A stretch of DNA of 64,000 nt from positions 1,488,001-1,552,000 of the forward strand of contig NZ_CP107836.1 of assembly GCF_036346615.1 (NCBI RefSeq), given 5' to 3'. The stretch is from Streptomyces sp. NBC_00523. Its GTDB lineage: Bacteria > Actinomycetota > Actinomycetes > Streptomycetales > Streptomycetaceae. Below the pieces are notes generated by a model. The model saw only the letters and a list, made by a program, of their open reading frames with translations, did no database searches and had not been told where the DNA came from. The position numbers and the translations under genes were made by a program. Of this stretch, positions 50,854 through 61,484 are shown piece after piece (position 1 is the first letter of the stretch; the number at the start of each line of letters is the position of its first letter).

Positions 50854-51998
50854 CGGGCGAGCACCTCCCTGGCGAGCTGGCGATAGGCGGCGGCACCGAC
50901 CGAGTTGGAGGCGTACGTGGTGATGGGCTCACCGGCGACCGTGGTCTCCGGGAAGCGGACCGTGCGCCCGATGACCGTGTGGTAGACGTGGTCGTCGAAC
51001 GCCTCGACCACCCGTGCCAGGACCTCGCGGCTGTGCACCGTACGGGAGTCGTACATGGTGGCGAGGATGCCGTCGAGCTCCAGCTCCGGGTTGAGCCGCT
51101 CCTGGACCTTCTCGATCGTCTCGGTGAGCAGCGCCACCCCGCGCAGCGCGAAGAACTCGCACTCGAGCGGGACTATCACCTTGTGCGCGGCGGTCAGCGC
51201 GTTCACCGTGAGCAGGCCGAGCGAGGGCTGACAGTCGATCACGATGTAGTCGTAGTCGGCCATCAGCGGCTTCAGGGCGCGCTGGAGCGTCGACTCGCGG
51301 GCCACCTCGCTGACGAGCTGCACCTCGGCGGCGGAGAGGTCGATGTTGCTGGGGAGCAGGTCCATGTTGGGGACCGCGGTCTTCAGCAGGACCTCGTCGG
51401 CCGCCATGCCCCGCTCCATGAGCAGGTTGTAGACGGTGAGGTCGAGCTCCATCGGGTTGACCCCGAGGCCGACCGAGAGGGCACCCTGCGGGTCGAAGTC
51501 GACCAGCAGGACGCGCCGTCCGTACTCGGCGAGCGCGGCACCCAGGTTGATGGTCGACGTGGTCTTGCCGACGCCGCCCTTCTGGTTGCACATCGCGATG
51601 ATCTTCGCGGGGCCGTGGTCGGTCAGCGGGCCCGGGATCGGGAAGTAGGGCAGGGGGCGGCCGGTCGGGCCGATCCGCTCACGGCGCTGCCGGGCGGCGT
51701 CCGGCGCGAGCGTGGCCGCGTACTCCGGGTCGGGCTCGTACTCGGCGTCGGGGTCGTAGAAATGCGCCTGGGGCGTCTCGGCGAAGTCGGCGAGGGGGGC
51801 GGTGTCCCGGCCACTCTCGTTGCCGGCCATGGCGTTCACGTGTAGGCCGTCCATCATCTGGGGGGCTGTCGTCATGTGCTGGAGGGTGGAGAAGGTGCGG
51901 ACAGCGACGGAGCCGACAGCCTCCAGCCCGTTCGGGCTCTGGCCCCGTGCAGGCATCCCTGGTTGAACACCCCCGGGAGTAATTGTCGACTCATTCAC
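50838..51998 (-). CDS. ParA-family ATPase (non-oriC copy)
   Basis: 386 residues. Deviant Walker A KGGVGKTT at 140-147, Walker A' LLVDFDPQGA, Walker B YDYIVIDCQPSLG. A 130-residue N-terminal extension with low complexity is unusual. It heads the parA-(partner)-scpA-scpB-rluB series, as in mycobacteria, where I recall an equivalent gene. Not the oriC parAB pair, as no parB is here. GTG start with GGAGG 11 bases upstream. Possible role: positioning of condensin or polar cargo. Confidence 0.9.
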   Translation of the reverse strand: MNESTITPGGVQPGMPARGQSPNGLEAVGSVAVRTFSTLQHMTTAPQMMDGLHVNAMAGNESGRDTAPLADFAETPQAHFYDPDAEYEPDPEYAATLAPDAARQRRERIGPTGRPLPYFPIPGPLTDHGPAKIIAMCNQKGGVGKTTSTINLGAALAEYGRRVLLVDFDPQGALSVGLGVNPMELDLTVYNLLMERGMAADEVLLKTAVPNMDLLPSNIDLSAAEVQLVSEVARESTLQRALKPLMADYDYIVIDCQPSLGLLTVNALTAAHKVIVPLECEFFALRGVALLTETIEKVQERLNPELELDGILATMYDSRTVHSREVLARVVEAFDDHVYHTVIGRTVRFPETTVAGEPITTYASNSVGAAAYRQLAREVLARCHAE

Positions 51999-52324
51999 AA
52001 GTCGTCTTACCTCCTTGGACGTGACCAGGAAACTTATCGATAGGTCAGCGTGGCACCATGCCGACGATTGGCGACTCTATGGCGTGTCCCCTGTCCGCAG
52101 CAACACAATCCGCCGGACCCGGCCCGTTGTGTCGGCAATCGAACGCCCCGCTGTCAAGGGCGCGCAACCCTCGGTACACACTTTTCCCGAGTGTACGAAA
52201 CGGTTAAAGGGTTACGTTCGAGACGAGTTGCTCGGGGGCGCGCGCGGCCCCGGCATGCGTCCGGCCGGACCTTGACGGCAAGGTCCGGCCGGGCGCACGG
52301 AGTTGACGAAGCGGTTGACCCGGG
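51999..52324. other. Intergenic region, parA/ald
   Basis: 326 bp. It contains the parA promoter with a palindromic CTTATCGATAGG near 52030-52041, a widely spaced GTACAC/GTGTAC repeat (52174-52196), and the ald terminator. No gene seen. Confidence 0.5.
52261..52292 (-). terminator. Terminator after ald
   Basis: Perfect 14-bp stem CCGGCCGGACCTTG with loop ACGG, 33 bp after the ald stop. Confidence 0.75.
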
Positions 52325-53440
52325 TCAGCCGATGAGCGTGTTCAGGTCGACATGGTCGAGGCCGTGCGCCTCGGCCACCTCGCGGTAAACGACCTGCCCG
52401 TCATGGGTGTTGAGGCCCTTGGCGAGCGCGGCGTCCCGACGCAGCGCCTCCACCCAGCCCCGGTTGGCGAGCTCCACGATGTAGGGCAGCGTCGCGTTGG
52501 TGAGGGCGTACGTCGAGGTGTTGGGCACCGCGCCGGGCATGTTCGCGACGCAGTAGAAGACCGAGTCGTGGACCTGGAAGGTCGGCTCGGCGTGCGTCGT
52601 GGGGTGCGAGTCCTCGAAGCAGCCGCCCTGATCAATTGCAATGTCGACAAGTACACTTCCGGGCTTCATCTTGGCGACGAGCTCGTTGGTGACCAGCTTC
52701 GGGGCCTTGGCGCCGGGGATCAGCACGGCACCGACGACGAGGTCGGCCTCGACCACGGCCTTCTCCAGCTCGAAGGCGTTGGAGACGACGGTCTGCACCT
52801 GGGTGCCGAAGACCTTGTCCGCCTCGCGGAGCTTGTTGATGTCCTTGTCGAGCAGCGTGACGTGGAAGCCGAGGCCCACGGCGATCTGGGTGGCGTTCCA
52901 GCCGGAGACGCCGCCGCCGATGACGACGGCACGGCCGGCCGCCGTACCGGGGACACCGCCCGGCAGCACGCCGCGGCCGCCGGCCGAGCGCATCAGGTGG
53001 TACGCGCCGACCTGCGGGGCCAGCCGGCCCGCGACCTCGGACATCGGGGCGAGCAGCGGCAGCGCGCGGTTGGCCGTCTCGACGGTCTCGTACGCGATGG
53101 CGGTGGTGCCCGACTCCAGGAGTGCGTCCGTGCACGCGCGGGAGGCCGCGAGGTGCAGGTAGGTGAAGAGGGTCTGGCCCTTGCGGAGGCGGTGGTACTC
53201 CTCGGCGACCGGCTCCTTGACCTTGAGCAGCAGGTCGGCGGCGGCCCAGACCTCGTCGGCGGTGGGCAGGATCTCCGCACCGGCCGCGACGTACTCCTCG
53301 TCCGTGATGGAGGAGCCCGCTCCGGCGTTCCGCTCGACGACGACCTGGTGGCCGTGGCGGACGAGCTCATGCACACCGGCAGGCGTGATCGCCACGCGGA
53401 ACTCGTTGTTCTTCACTTCGCGGGGGATGCCGACCTTCAT
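52325..53440 (-). CDS. ald: Alanine dehydrogenase
   Basis: 371 residues. MKVGIPREVKNNEFRVAITP and HLAASRACT are family signatures; NAD-binding AVVIGGGVSGWNATQIAVGLG follows, with late catalytic/dimer region PTTHAEPTFQVHDSVFYCVANMPG. Interconverts alanine and pyruvate plus ammonia. ATG at 53440; the longer frame is not supported. Codons around 52630-52660 are AT-rich and rare for the organism, unlike the rest of the gene. Regulators of the Lrp type are common for ald; a palindrome TCACATGTGA lies upstream at 53504-53513. Confidence 0.95.
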   Translation of the reverse strand: MKVGIPREVKNNEFRVAITPAGVHELVRHGHQVVVERNAGAGSSITDEEYVAAGAEILPTADEVWAAADLLLKVKEPVAEEYHRLRKGQTLFTYLHLAASRACTDALLESGTTAIAYETVETANRALPLLAPMSEVAGRLAPQVGAYHLMRSAGGRGVLPGGVPGTAAGRAVVIGGGVSGWNATQIAVGLGFHVTLLDKDINKLREADKVFGTQVQTVVSNAFELEKAVVEADLVVGAVLIPGAKAPKLVTNELVAKMKPGSVLVDIAIDQGGCFEDSHPTTHAEPTFQVHDSVFYCVANMPGAVPNTSTYALTNATLPYIVELANRGWVEALRRDAALAKGLNTHDGQVVYREVAEAHGLDHVDLNTLIG

Positions 53441-53503
53441 GTCGATCACGGTCCTTGGCTCAGAGGATAATCCGGGCACAGCAATGCAAAAAGGGTAGAT
53501 GCA

Positions 53504-53513
53504 TCACATGTGA
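53504..53513. promoter_or_regulatory. Palindrome in the ald upstream region
   Basis: TCACATGTGA in an AT-rich stretch, 64 bp upstream of the ald start; possible operator. Also within reach of the STAND gene's 3' end. Confidence 0.3.
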
Positions 53514-53582
53514 AGGCACCGCGAAGGGCCGCGGTACAGCCAGTCTAATGAAGGGCTTCCCGCTGTCTAGCCTTGCAAAGCT

Positions 53583-55646
53583 TTATTCTTCCGAGGAAGC
53601 ACTATCGGTTTCGCAGGCCACACCCGCTTCGCCCAGCAATCTGTCGGCCGCGCCCCTGTGCAGCCCCGCCGCCGCGGGGTCACCGAGCCGGTCCAGGGTG
53701 TCCGCGAGCCGCAGCTCCAGCGCCGCCTGCAGCCGTACGTCCTTGGCCCGCCGCGCCCACTCCACCGCCTCCCGGCAGGTGCGCAGCGACTCCTGCGGGC
53801 GGCCCGCGTACTCCTGGACGCGGGCCATCTCGCTGAGCGCCCGCGCCTGGGCCGTGAGGTCGCCCAGCCTGCGGTGGCCCGCCGCGGCGGCGCGCCAGTT
53901 CCGCAGCGCCTCGCCGTACCGCCCGGCGTAGGTGTGGACGGTGCCGAGGCGCCCGTACAGGCGCGCCGCCTCGGCGGGCTCGCTCTGGGTGAGGCGCTGG
54001 GCGAGCGCCCGTCCGTACCAGTCGGAGGCCCGGTGGTAGTCGCCCAGCTCCGCGTAGGCGCCGCCCACCGACTCCATGGCCCGCCCGGTGGCGTACGGGT
54101 CCTTCGCGGCCCGCCCGGCGTCCAGCGCGTCCCGGTAGCGGGCCAGCGCCTCGCGGGTGCGGCCGGTCCCGGCGTCCAGGTCGGCCAGGTTGAGCAGGGC
54201 CGCCGCCCGCTCGCGGGGCAGGTCGCGGCGCTCGGCGACGGCCAGCACGAGGCCGTGCAGGGCGTACAGGTCGGGGGCGGCGGCGTCGGTGCCCTCGTGC
54301 GCGGCGAGCGCCCGCACCAGCGCGGCGACCAGGCGGCGGGCCAGCGTGTCGAGATCCCCGTCCTCGACGGCGATCCGGGCGGAGGCGAGCAGGGCGGGCC
54401 TGCGGGCGCGCAGCCAGGCGGCGGCGGTCTCCGGGTCCGGGAAGCGCAGGGTGCGCGGGAGGCCGGCCAGCTTGCGGCGGGACGGCGAGCCCTCGGGGTC
54501 CGTGACGGCGCGGCAGGACTGGAGGAGGCGCACGGTGCGCTCCAGCATCCTGGCCCGGGCGAGCTGGATCTCGGCGGGGCGGTCCCGGTCCTCCAGGAGC
54601 GCCCGCAGCAGCCCGGCGAGGCATCCCGGCACCTCGTACTGCGGTTCGTCCGTGCCCTCGCGGCGCAGCAGGCCGAGGGTCACGAAGTCGTCCAGGGTGG
54701 TCCGGGCCGCCGAGACGGAGCACCCGGCCAGCGCGGAGGCGGTGTGGGCGTCGGCGAGACCGCCGGGGGCGAGGGAGAGCAGTCGCAGTATCCGGGCGGG
54801 GGTGGCCGGGAGCGAGTCGTGGACGAGGCGGAAGGCGCGGGTCAGCGGGCGCGTCCCGGCGGGCAGTTCGGGGTCGTCCGGCAGCGCGCGCAGCCGCCGT
54901 CCGGCGTCGGCCACGGAGGCGGTCGGGCGGGCGGCGAGCCAGCCGCCGATGAGGACCAGGGCGGCCGGCTGCCCGCCGCACTCCTCGGCCACGGTCTGGG
55001 CGGTCAGCGGGTCGACGGTGATCCTGACCTGGCCGGTGGCGCGGCCGAGGAGCTGGACGGCGGAGCCCGTGTCCAGGCCGCCGATGGTGCAGGGCCGGAC
55101 GCCGGGGATGCCGGTGAGCGGGCCCTCGGAGGTGGCGACGACGAGGCAGTCCGGGTTGTCGGGGAGGAGCGGGTCGACCTGTTCGGCGTCCGCGGCGTCG
55201 TCCAGGAGGAGCAGGACCCGGCGGACGGCCAGGGCCTCGCGGACCATTTCGCTCAGCTCGTCGGCGTCGGCGCCGGGCGGCCCGGTCAGGCCGAGCCCGC
55301 CGAGGAGGTCGCGGGCGGCGCGCTCCGGGGGGACGGGGCCGCCCCCGGTCTCGGCGAGCCGGACGCGGAGCACCCCGTCGGGGTAGTCGCCGGTTTCGAG
55401 GAGCCGGCGGGCGAGTTCGGAGGCGAGCGCGGTGCGGCCGGAGCCGGGTCGTCCGGCGATCAGGAGGACCCGGGCGCGGGCGCTGCGGCGGCCCGCCATG
55501 GTGTCGAGTCCGGCGCGCTCGATGTCGTCGCGCAGTTCCTTCAACTCGCGTTCGCGGCCGAAGAATCGGGCCGGTTCCGGCGCGGGCGGCTCCTCGGTCC
55601 CCGCTGCCTCGGCCGGGCCGCTGGTGTCCACCGCCTGATCCGTCAC
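53583..55646 (-). CDS. STAND/NB-ARC-like ATPase with TPR domain
   Basis: 687 residues. NB-ARC-like core: P-loop GRPGSGRT at 65-72 with Arg71 in the Lys position, Walker B-like VLLLLDDAADAEQ, then winged-helix segment. From about 460 a run of tetratricopeptide repeats (RAAALLNLADLDAGTGRTRE; MESVGGAYAELGDYHRASDW; YGRLGTVHTYAGRYGEALRN). Such proteins act as signal-dependent assembly switches or regulators. No DNA-binding domain is clear at the N-terminus, unlike SARP types. GTG with GGAG nine bases upstream. It occupies the slot of xerD in mycobacteria. Confidence 0.83.
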   Translation of the reverse strand: MTDQAVDTSGPAEAAGTEEPPAPEPARFFGRERELKELRDDIERAGLDTMAGRRSARARVLLIAGRPGSGRTALASELARRLLETGDYPDGVLRVRLAETGGGPVPPERAARDLLGGLGLTGPPGADADELSEMVREALAVRRVLLLLDDAADAEQVDPLLPDNPDCLVVATSEGPLTGIPGVRPCTIGGLDTGSAVQLLGRATGQVRITVDPLTAQTVAEECGGQPAALVLIGGWLAARPTASVADAGRRLRALPDDPELPAGTRPLTRAFRLVHDSLPATPARILRLLSLAPGGLADAHTASALAGCSVSAARTTLDDFVTLGLLRREGTDEPQYEVPGCLAGLLRALLEDRDRPAEIQLARARMLERTVRLLQSCRAVTDPEGSPSRRKLAGLPRTLRFPDPETAAAWLRARRPALLASARIAVEDGDLDTLARRLVAALVRALAAHEGTDAAAPDLYALHGLVLAVAERRDLPRERAAALLNLADLDAGTGRTREALARYRDALDAGRAAKDPYATGRAMESVGGAYAELGDYHRASDWYGRALAQRLTQSEPAEAARLYGRLGTVHTYAGRYGEALRNWRAAAAGHRRLGDLTAQARALSEMARVQEYAGRPQESLRTCREAVEWARRAKDVRLQAALELRLADTLDRLGDPAAAGLHRGAADRLLGEAGVACETDSASSEE

Positions 55647-55753
55647 GGGCCACGCTCCACTTCGCTGACGCGTCGCCCTGCGGGACTCCGGTCAGGGCAT
55701 TCGAAGCGTAGTTCAGGCGGATGGCCGGAGCGGGGGGAGCGCGACCCGGGCAT

Positions 55754-55788
55754 CCCCCGATCGGATCAGCATTTTTTACGATCGGGGG
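55754..55788. terminator. Long-loop hairpin after the Nudix gene
   Basis: 10-bp stem CCCCCGATCG/CGATCGGGGG with a 15-base loop containing six T, 62 bp beyond the Nudix gene stop and 108 bp before the STAND gene. Terminator or regulatory hairpin. Confidence 0.45.
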
Positions 55789-55850
55789 GTGCGCGGGAGT
55801 GACCGTACGAGGGGCCTCATCGTCCGCCGGGCACGGTTTCAGACGATCCG

Positions 55851-56477
55851 TCAGGCCTCGAAGGGGCGGGCCGGCCAGGGTGCGTCGGCGGGGCGCAGCG
55901 CGTCGACGCCGTCGCCCGCGAGGGCCGCCGTGAGCGCGAGCACGCCCACGACCAGGCAGCTGTTGTGCAGCTCACCGGCGAGCACCTGGCGCACGAGGTC
56001 CTGGAGCGGCACCCGGGCCAGCTCCATGTCGGCCTCCTCCTCGGAGACCTCGAAGCGCTCGCCCTCCGCCTCGGAGACGTCCCGGGCGAGGAAGACGCGT
56101 ACGGCCTCGTCGGAGCCGCCGGGCGAGGTGTAGATGTCGGCGAGCACCCGCCAGTCCTCGGCCTTGACGTACGCCTCCTCGTACAGCTCGCGCTGCGCGG
56201 CGTGCAGCGGGTTCTCGCCGGGCACGTCGAGCAGCCCGGCGGGGATCTCCCACAGCTTGTGGCGGACGGGGTGGCGGTACTGGCGCAGGACCAGGACGCG
56301 GCCCTCGTCGTCCAGCGCGAGCACGGCGACCGAGCCGGGGTGCACCTGGTAGTCGCGGTGCGCGACCGTACCGTCGGGCATCTCGACGTCGTCGGAGCGG
56401 ACGCTGGTCTTCTTCCCCCGGAACGGGGTCGCGCTCTCGGTGACGCGCCATTCCTCGGGCGTGTCCTGGAAACCCAT
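55851..56477 (-). CDS. ADP-ribose pyrophosphatase-type Nudix hydrolase
   Basis: 208 residues. Complete Nudix box GLLDVPGENPLHAAQRELYE followed by E-A (G-x5-E-x7-R-E-x2-E-E; the Gly before the last hydrophobic residue is absent, as the sequence reads YEEAYV). HKLWEIPAG and YTSPGGSDE are typical of the ADP-ribose group. Hydrolyses ADP-ribose to AMP and ribose phosphate. ATG at 56477 with GGGAGG about seven bases upstream. Follows pyrG, as I recall for mycobacteria too. Confidence 0.88.
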   Translation of the reverse strand: MGFQDTPEEWRVTESATPFRGKKTSVRSDDVEMPDGTVAHRDYQVHPGSVAVLALDDEGRVLVLRQYRHPVRHKLWEIPAGLLDVPGENPLHAAQRELYEEAYVKAEDWRVLADIYTSPGGSDEAVRVFLARDVSEAEGERFEVSEEEADMELARVPLQDLVRQVLAGELHNSCLVVGVLALTAALAGDGVDALRPADAPWPARPFEA

Positions 56478-56501
56478 CTGCGTCCTCCCACGAAAAACGG
56501 T

Positions 56502-56541
56502 GACCGGGGCCCGCGTCCCTGTTCGGACGCGCGCCCCGGTC
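56502..56541 (-). terminator. Terminator after pyrG
   Basis: Stem GACCGGGGC-C-CGCGTCC, 16 base pairs with one C/C mismatch, loop CTGTTC, between pyrG and the Nudix gene. Confidence 0.75.
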
Positions 56542-56567
56542 AACCGTAACGCCTGCGGAGGTACCGC

Positions 56568-58238
<1,671 letters not shown>

Positions 58239-58640
58239 AGCCAAAGGGGGCTCCCGTGGTCGCGATCTTGAGGTGCGTACCGGCTTGCCGTCCGGAGATT
58301 CCGGAGATGCCGTCGCTGCGGTTCGGGGGCCTCGTCTGCTCTCGCCGACGACCACCGGTCCACGGGCTACCAGGGTATCAGCGACAGGGGGAGACTGCTT
58401 CCGGCCACCGGCCCACAAGCGCGGCGCAAGCCGCATATGCCACTCGCACCCCACTAGATCGGACCACTCCGGTTGGCAAGAGGGTCGCGCGGATCACCCG
58501 GCTGCGTCGTATCCTGCTCGGACACTCGCTCGGGCGAGGCCGGAAGTTCGCAGGTCCCCCCACTACAACCCCTTGCGACAACCTCTTGACCCGCAGTAAG
58601 CGCCCCACGGGGCGACATGGCCGTTCGACTGGAGATGCAC
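58239..58640. other. Divergent intergenic region, pyrG/GH15
   Basis: 402 bp with promoters for both genes. It includes the candidate pyrG -10 noted above and, near the GH15 start, a TTGACC at about 58586 and a short CGCCCC-AC-GGGGCG hairpin. No small gene is convincing. Confidence 0.45.
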
Positions 58641-60443
58641 GTGGCCGGGCGCATCGAGGATTACGCACTTATCGGAGACATGCAGACCGCTGCCCTGGTC
58701 TGCCGGGACGGCACAGCCGACTGGCTTTGCCTCCCCCGCTTCGATTCACACGCCATTTTCGCGGGCCTTCTGGGCACCGAGGAACACGGCTTCTGGCGAC
58801 TGGGGCCGGCCCGCCCCGAGGGCGCGGAGCCGCCCGCCGCCGACCGCCGCCGCTACCGCGGGGACTCCCTCATCCTCGAATCGGAGTGGGACACGCCGCG
58901 CGGCACGGTCAGAGTGACCGACTTCATGCCGCCGCGTGACGGCGCACCTCAGCTGATCCGGATCGTGGAGGGCGTCAGCGGCCGGGTGCCGATGCGCTCG
59001 GAGCTGCGCATGCGGTTCAGCTACGGCCGCGTCACCCCCTGGGTGCACAAGGTGGACTCACGTACGGTCGCCGTCGCGGGCCCGGACTCGGTGTGGCTGG
59101 ACACGCCCGTCGACACCTACGGCGAGAACCTGACGACGTACTCCGACTTCACCGTCTCCCCCGGTGACCGGATCGCGTTCACCATCAGCTGGCAGCCCTC
59201 GCACCACGAGCCGCCCGCGCTCCCGGACCCGGACGGCTCGCTGGAGGCGACCGCGGACTTCTGGCGCGAGTGGGTCGAGCAGTGCACGTACCACGGCCCC
59301 TACCGCGAGGCCGTGGTCCGCTCGCTGATCACGCTGAAGGCCCTGACGTACGCCCCGACCGGCGGCATCGTCGCCGCGCCGACCACCTCGCTGCCCGAGG
59401 ACATCGGCGGCTCCCGGAACTGGGACTACCGCTACACCTGGCTGCGCGACGCCGCGATCACCCTCTCCTCGCTGCTGCGCACCGGCTACCGCGAGGAGGC
59501 CCGCGCCTGGCGCGAGTGGCTGCTGCGCGCGGTGGCCGGCGACCCGGAGAACCTGCAGATCATGTACGGGATCGCGGGCGAGCGGGAGCTGGGCGAGGCG
59601 GAGCTGGAGTGGCTGCCGGGCTACGAGGGCTCCGCCCCGGTCCGCGTCGGCAACGGCGCCGCGGGCCAGCTCCAGCTGGACGTGTACGGCGAGGTCACCG
59701 AGGCGCTGCACCTGGCGCACATGACGGGCCTGGCCCGCAACGACTACGCCACCGGGCTCCAGCTCAAGCTGATCGAGTACCTGGAGAAGCACTGGAACGA
59801 GCCGGACGAGGGCATCTGGGAGGTGCGCGGGCCGCGCCGCCACTTCGTGCACTCCAAGGTGATGGCCTGGGTCGCGGTCGACCGGACCATCAAGCTCATC
59901 GAGTCCGGCGACGCGGAGGGCCCGGTCGAGCGGCTGCACGAGCTGCGCGACGAGATCCACCGCGACGTCTGCGAGCGGGGCTACGACCCCGAGCGCAACA
60001 CCTTCACCCAGTCGTACGGGTCGAAGGAGCTGGACGCCTCCCTCCTGCTGATCCCGCAGATGGGCTTCCTGCCGCCCGACGACAAGCGGGTCATCGGCAC
60101 CATCGAGGCGATCCAGCGGGAGCTGTCCACGGAGGACGGCTTCGTCCTGCGCTACCCGACCGCGGGCGACGACGCGGGCGTGGACGGCCTGGAGGGCGAC
60201 GAGGGCGCGTTCCTGGCCTGCTCGTTCTGGCTGGCGGACGACCTCGCGATGATCGGCCGGGTGGACGAGGCGCGGCGGCTGTTCGAGCGGCTGCTGTCCC
60301 TCCGCAACGACCTGGGCCTGCTGGCCGAGGAGTGGGACGCCCGGCTCCAGCGCCAGGTGGGCAACTTCCCGCAGGCGTTCAGCCACGTGCCGCTGATCGA
60401 CACGGCCCTGCGCCTGACGGCGAGCGGGGCGTACGTGGGCTGA
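58641..60443 (+). CDS. Glycoside hydrolase family 15 protein (trehalase/glucoamylase-like)
   Basis: 600 residues. GRIEDYALIGDMQTAALVCR is the characteristic N-terminus, followed by a beta-sandwich domain and an alpha/alpha-barrel with GSRNWDYRYTWLRDAAITLS, WEVRGPRRHFVHSKVMAWVA and EEWDARLQRQVGNFPQAFSH, which carry the likely catalytic acids. Mycobacterial relatives have been described as trehalases; glucoamylase action is the alternative. Cytoplasmic, no signal peptide. GTG 58641 chosen, GGAG six bases upstream; ATG 58635 and 58617 are earlier options. Confidence 0.88.
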   Translation: MAGRIEDYALIGDMQTAALVCRDGTADWLCLPRFDSHAIFAGLLGTEEHGFWRLGPARPEGAEPPAADRRRYRGDSLILESEWDTPRGTVRVTDFMPPRDGAPQLIRIVEGVSGRVPMRSELRMRFSYGRVTPWVHKVDSRTVAVAGPDSVWLDTPVDTYGENLTTYSDFTVSPGDRIAFTISWQPSHHEPPALPDPDGSLEATADFWREWVEQCTYHGPYREAVVRSLITLKALTYAPTGGIVAAPTTSLPEDIGGSRNWDYRYTWLRDAAITLSSLLRTGYREEARAWREWLLRAVAGDPENLQIMYGIAGERELGEAELEWLPGYEGSAPVRVGNGAAGQLQLDVYGEVTEALHLAHMTGLARNDYATGLQLKLIEYLEKHWNEPDEGIWEVRGPRRHFVHSKVMAWVAVDRTIKLIESGDAEGPVERLHELRDEIHRDVCERGYDPERNTFTQSYGSKELDASLLLIPQMGFLPPDDKRVIGTIEAIQRELSTEDGFVLRYPTAGDDAGVDGLEGDEGAFLACSFWLADDLAMIGRVDEARRLFERLLSLRNDLGLLAEEWDARLQRQVGNFPQAFSHVPLIDTALRLTASGAYVG

Positions 60444-60462
60444 CGGACCCGGTCCGCGACCT

Positions 60463-60499
60463 CTCCGCCCGGCTGCCGGACTCCGGCAGCCGGGCGGAG
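60463..60499. terminator. Bidirectional terminator, GH15/sulfurtransferase
   Basis: Perfect 17-bp stem CTCCGCCCGGCTGCCGG, loop ACT, between convergent genes. Confidence 0.8.
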
Positions 60500-60514
60500 C
60501 CGTATCAGCGCGTC

Positions 60515-61414
60515 CTACGGGCCGGTCACGACGGGCCGGTCCAGCGGGTCCGCCGAGTGCACCGGGTCCGCCGGGTCCGCCTGGGGCAGGCCCCACTCGC
60601 TCCACGATCCGTCGTACACGGTCAGGTCCCGGTATCCGGCCAGCTCGGCCCCCAGCGCGAGGACGCAGGCGGTCACCCCGGACCCGCAGCTGAAGAACAG
60701 CCGCTCGCGGTCACCGGCCGCCCCGGCGAACGCGGCGCGCAGCTCGTCGGGCGCCCGCATCCGACCCTCGTCCTGGAGCCGTCCGAACGGCAGGCTGACG
60801 GCCCCCGGCATATGGCCGCCGCGCAGCCCGGCCCGCGGCTCGGCCTCCGTGCCCTCGAACCGCCCCCGGGTCCTGGCGTCGAGCACCACCGCCTCCGGGT
60901 CGGCCAGCGCCTCCGCCACCTCGCCGGCGCCGACGAGGAGCCCGGGCCGGGGCCGGGCCGTGAAGTCCCCGCGCCCGGCGGCCGGTTCGGGCGCGCCCTC
61001 GGTGGCGGGCAGCCCGGCGGCGGTCCAGGCGGGCAGGCCCCCGTCGAGGACGGCGGCCCGGTCGAAGCCCATGGTCCGGAGCATCCACCGGGCCCGGGCG
61101 CTGGAGTAGATCCCGGCCGCGTCGTACACGATCACGGTGTCCGTGTCGTTCAGGCCGAGCGCCCGCATCTCCTCGGTGAACCGGGCGGCGTCCGGCATGG
61201 TGTGGGGCACCGGCGCCGTGTGGTCGGAGAGCGCGCCGTCGATGTCGAAGACCCCGGCCCCCGGAATCCGCGTCCCGCTCCCCCGGTGCGCGCCGACCGA
61301 CGCGTCGAAGACCCGCAGCCCGGGGGCGCCGAGGCGCGCGGCGAGCCAGTCCACGGAGACGAGGGGGCCGGGCAACGCGCTCTCGTCCCCGTACGCCTGC
61401 GTGCCCTCGTCCAT
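60515..61414 (-). CDS. 3-Mercaptopyruvate/thiosulfate sulfurtransferase
   Basis: 299 residues, two rhodanese domains. The active loop CGSGVTAC (Cys243) is the mercaptopyruvate-type sequence. The N-terminal domain keeps RARWMLRTMGFDRAAVLDGG but no Cys. Transfers sulphur from 3-mercaptopyruvate (or thiosulfate) to an acceptor. ATG with GGGGAGG five bases upstream. Confidence 0.9.
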   Translation of the reverse strand: MDEGTQAYGDESALPGPLVSVDWLAARLGAPGLRVFDASVGAHRGSGTRIPGAGVFDIDGALSDHTAPVPHTMPDAARFTEEMRALGLNDTDTVIVYDAAGIYSSARARWMLRTMGFDRAAVLDGGLPAWTAAGLPATEGAPEPAAGRGDFTARPRPGLLVGAGEVAEALADPEAVVLDARTRGRFEGTEAEPRAGLRGGHMPGAVSLPFGRLQDEGRMRAPDELRAAFAGAAGDRERLFFSCGSGVTACVLALGAELAGYRDLTVYDGSWSEWGLPQADPADPVHSADPLDRPVVTGP

Positions 61415-61484
61415 ACGTCCTCCCCAGCTGCCCGGTCCGAATTTTCCAAGATCGCAGCCGGTCGGAAGGCTGTCAACGGACCCC

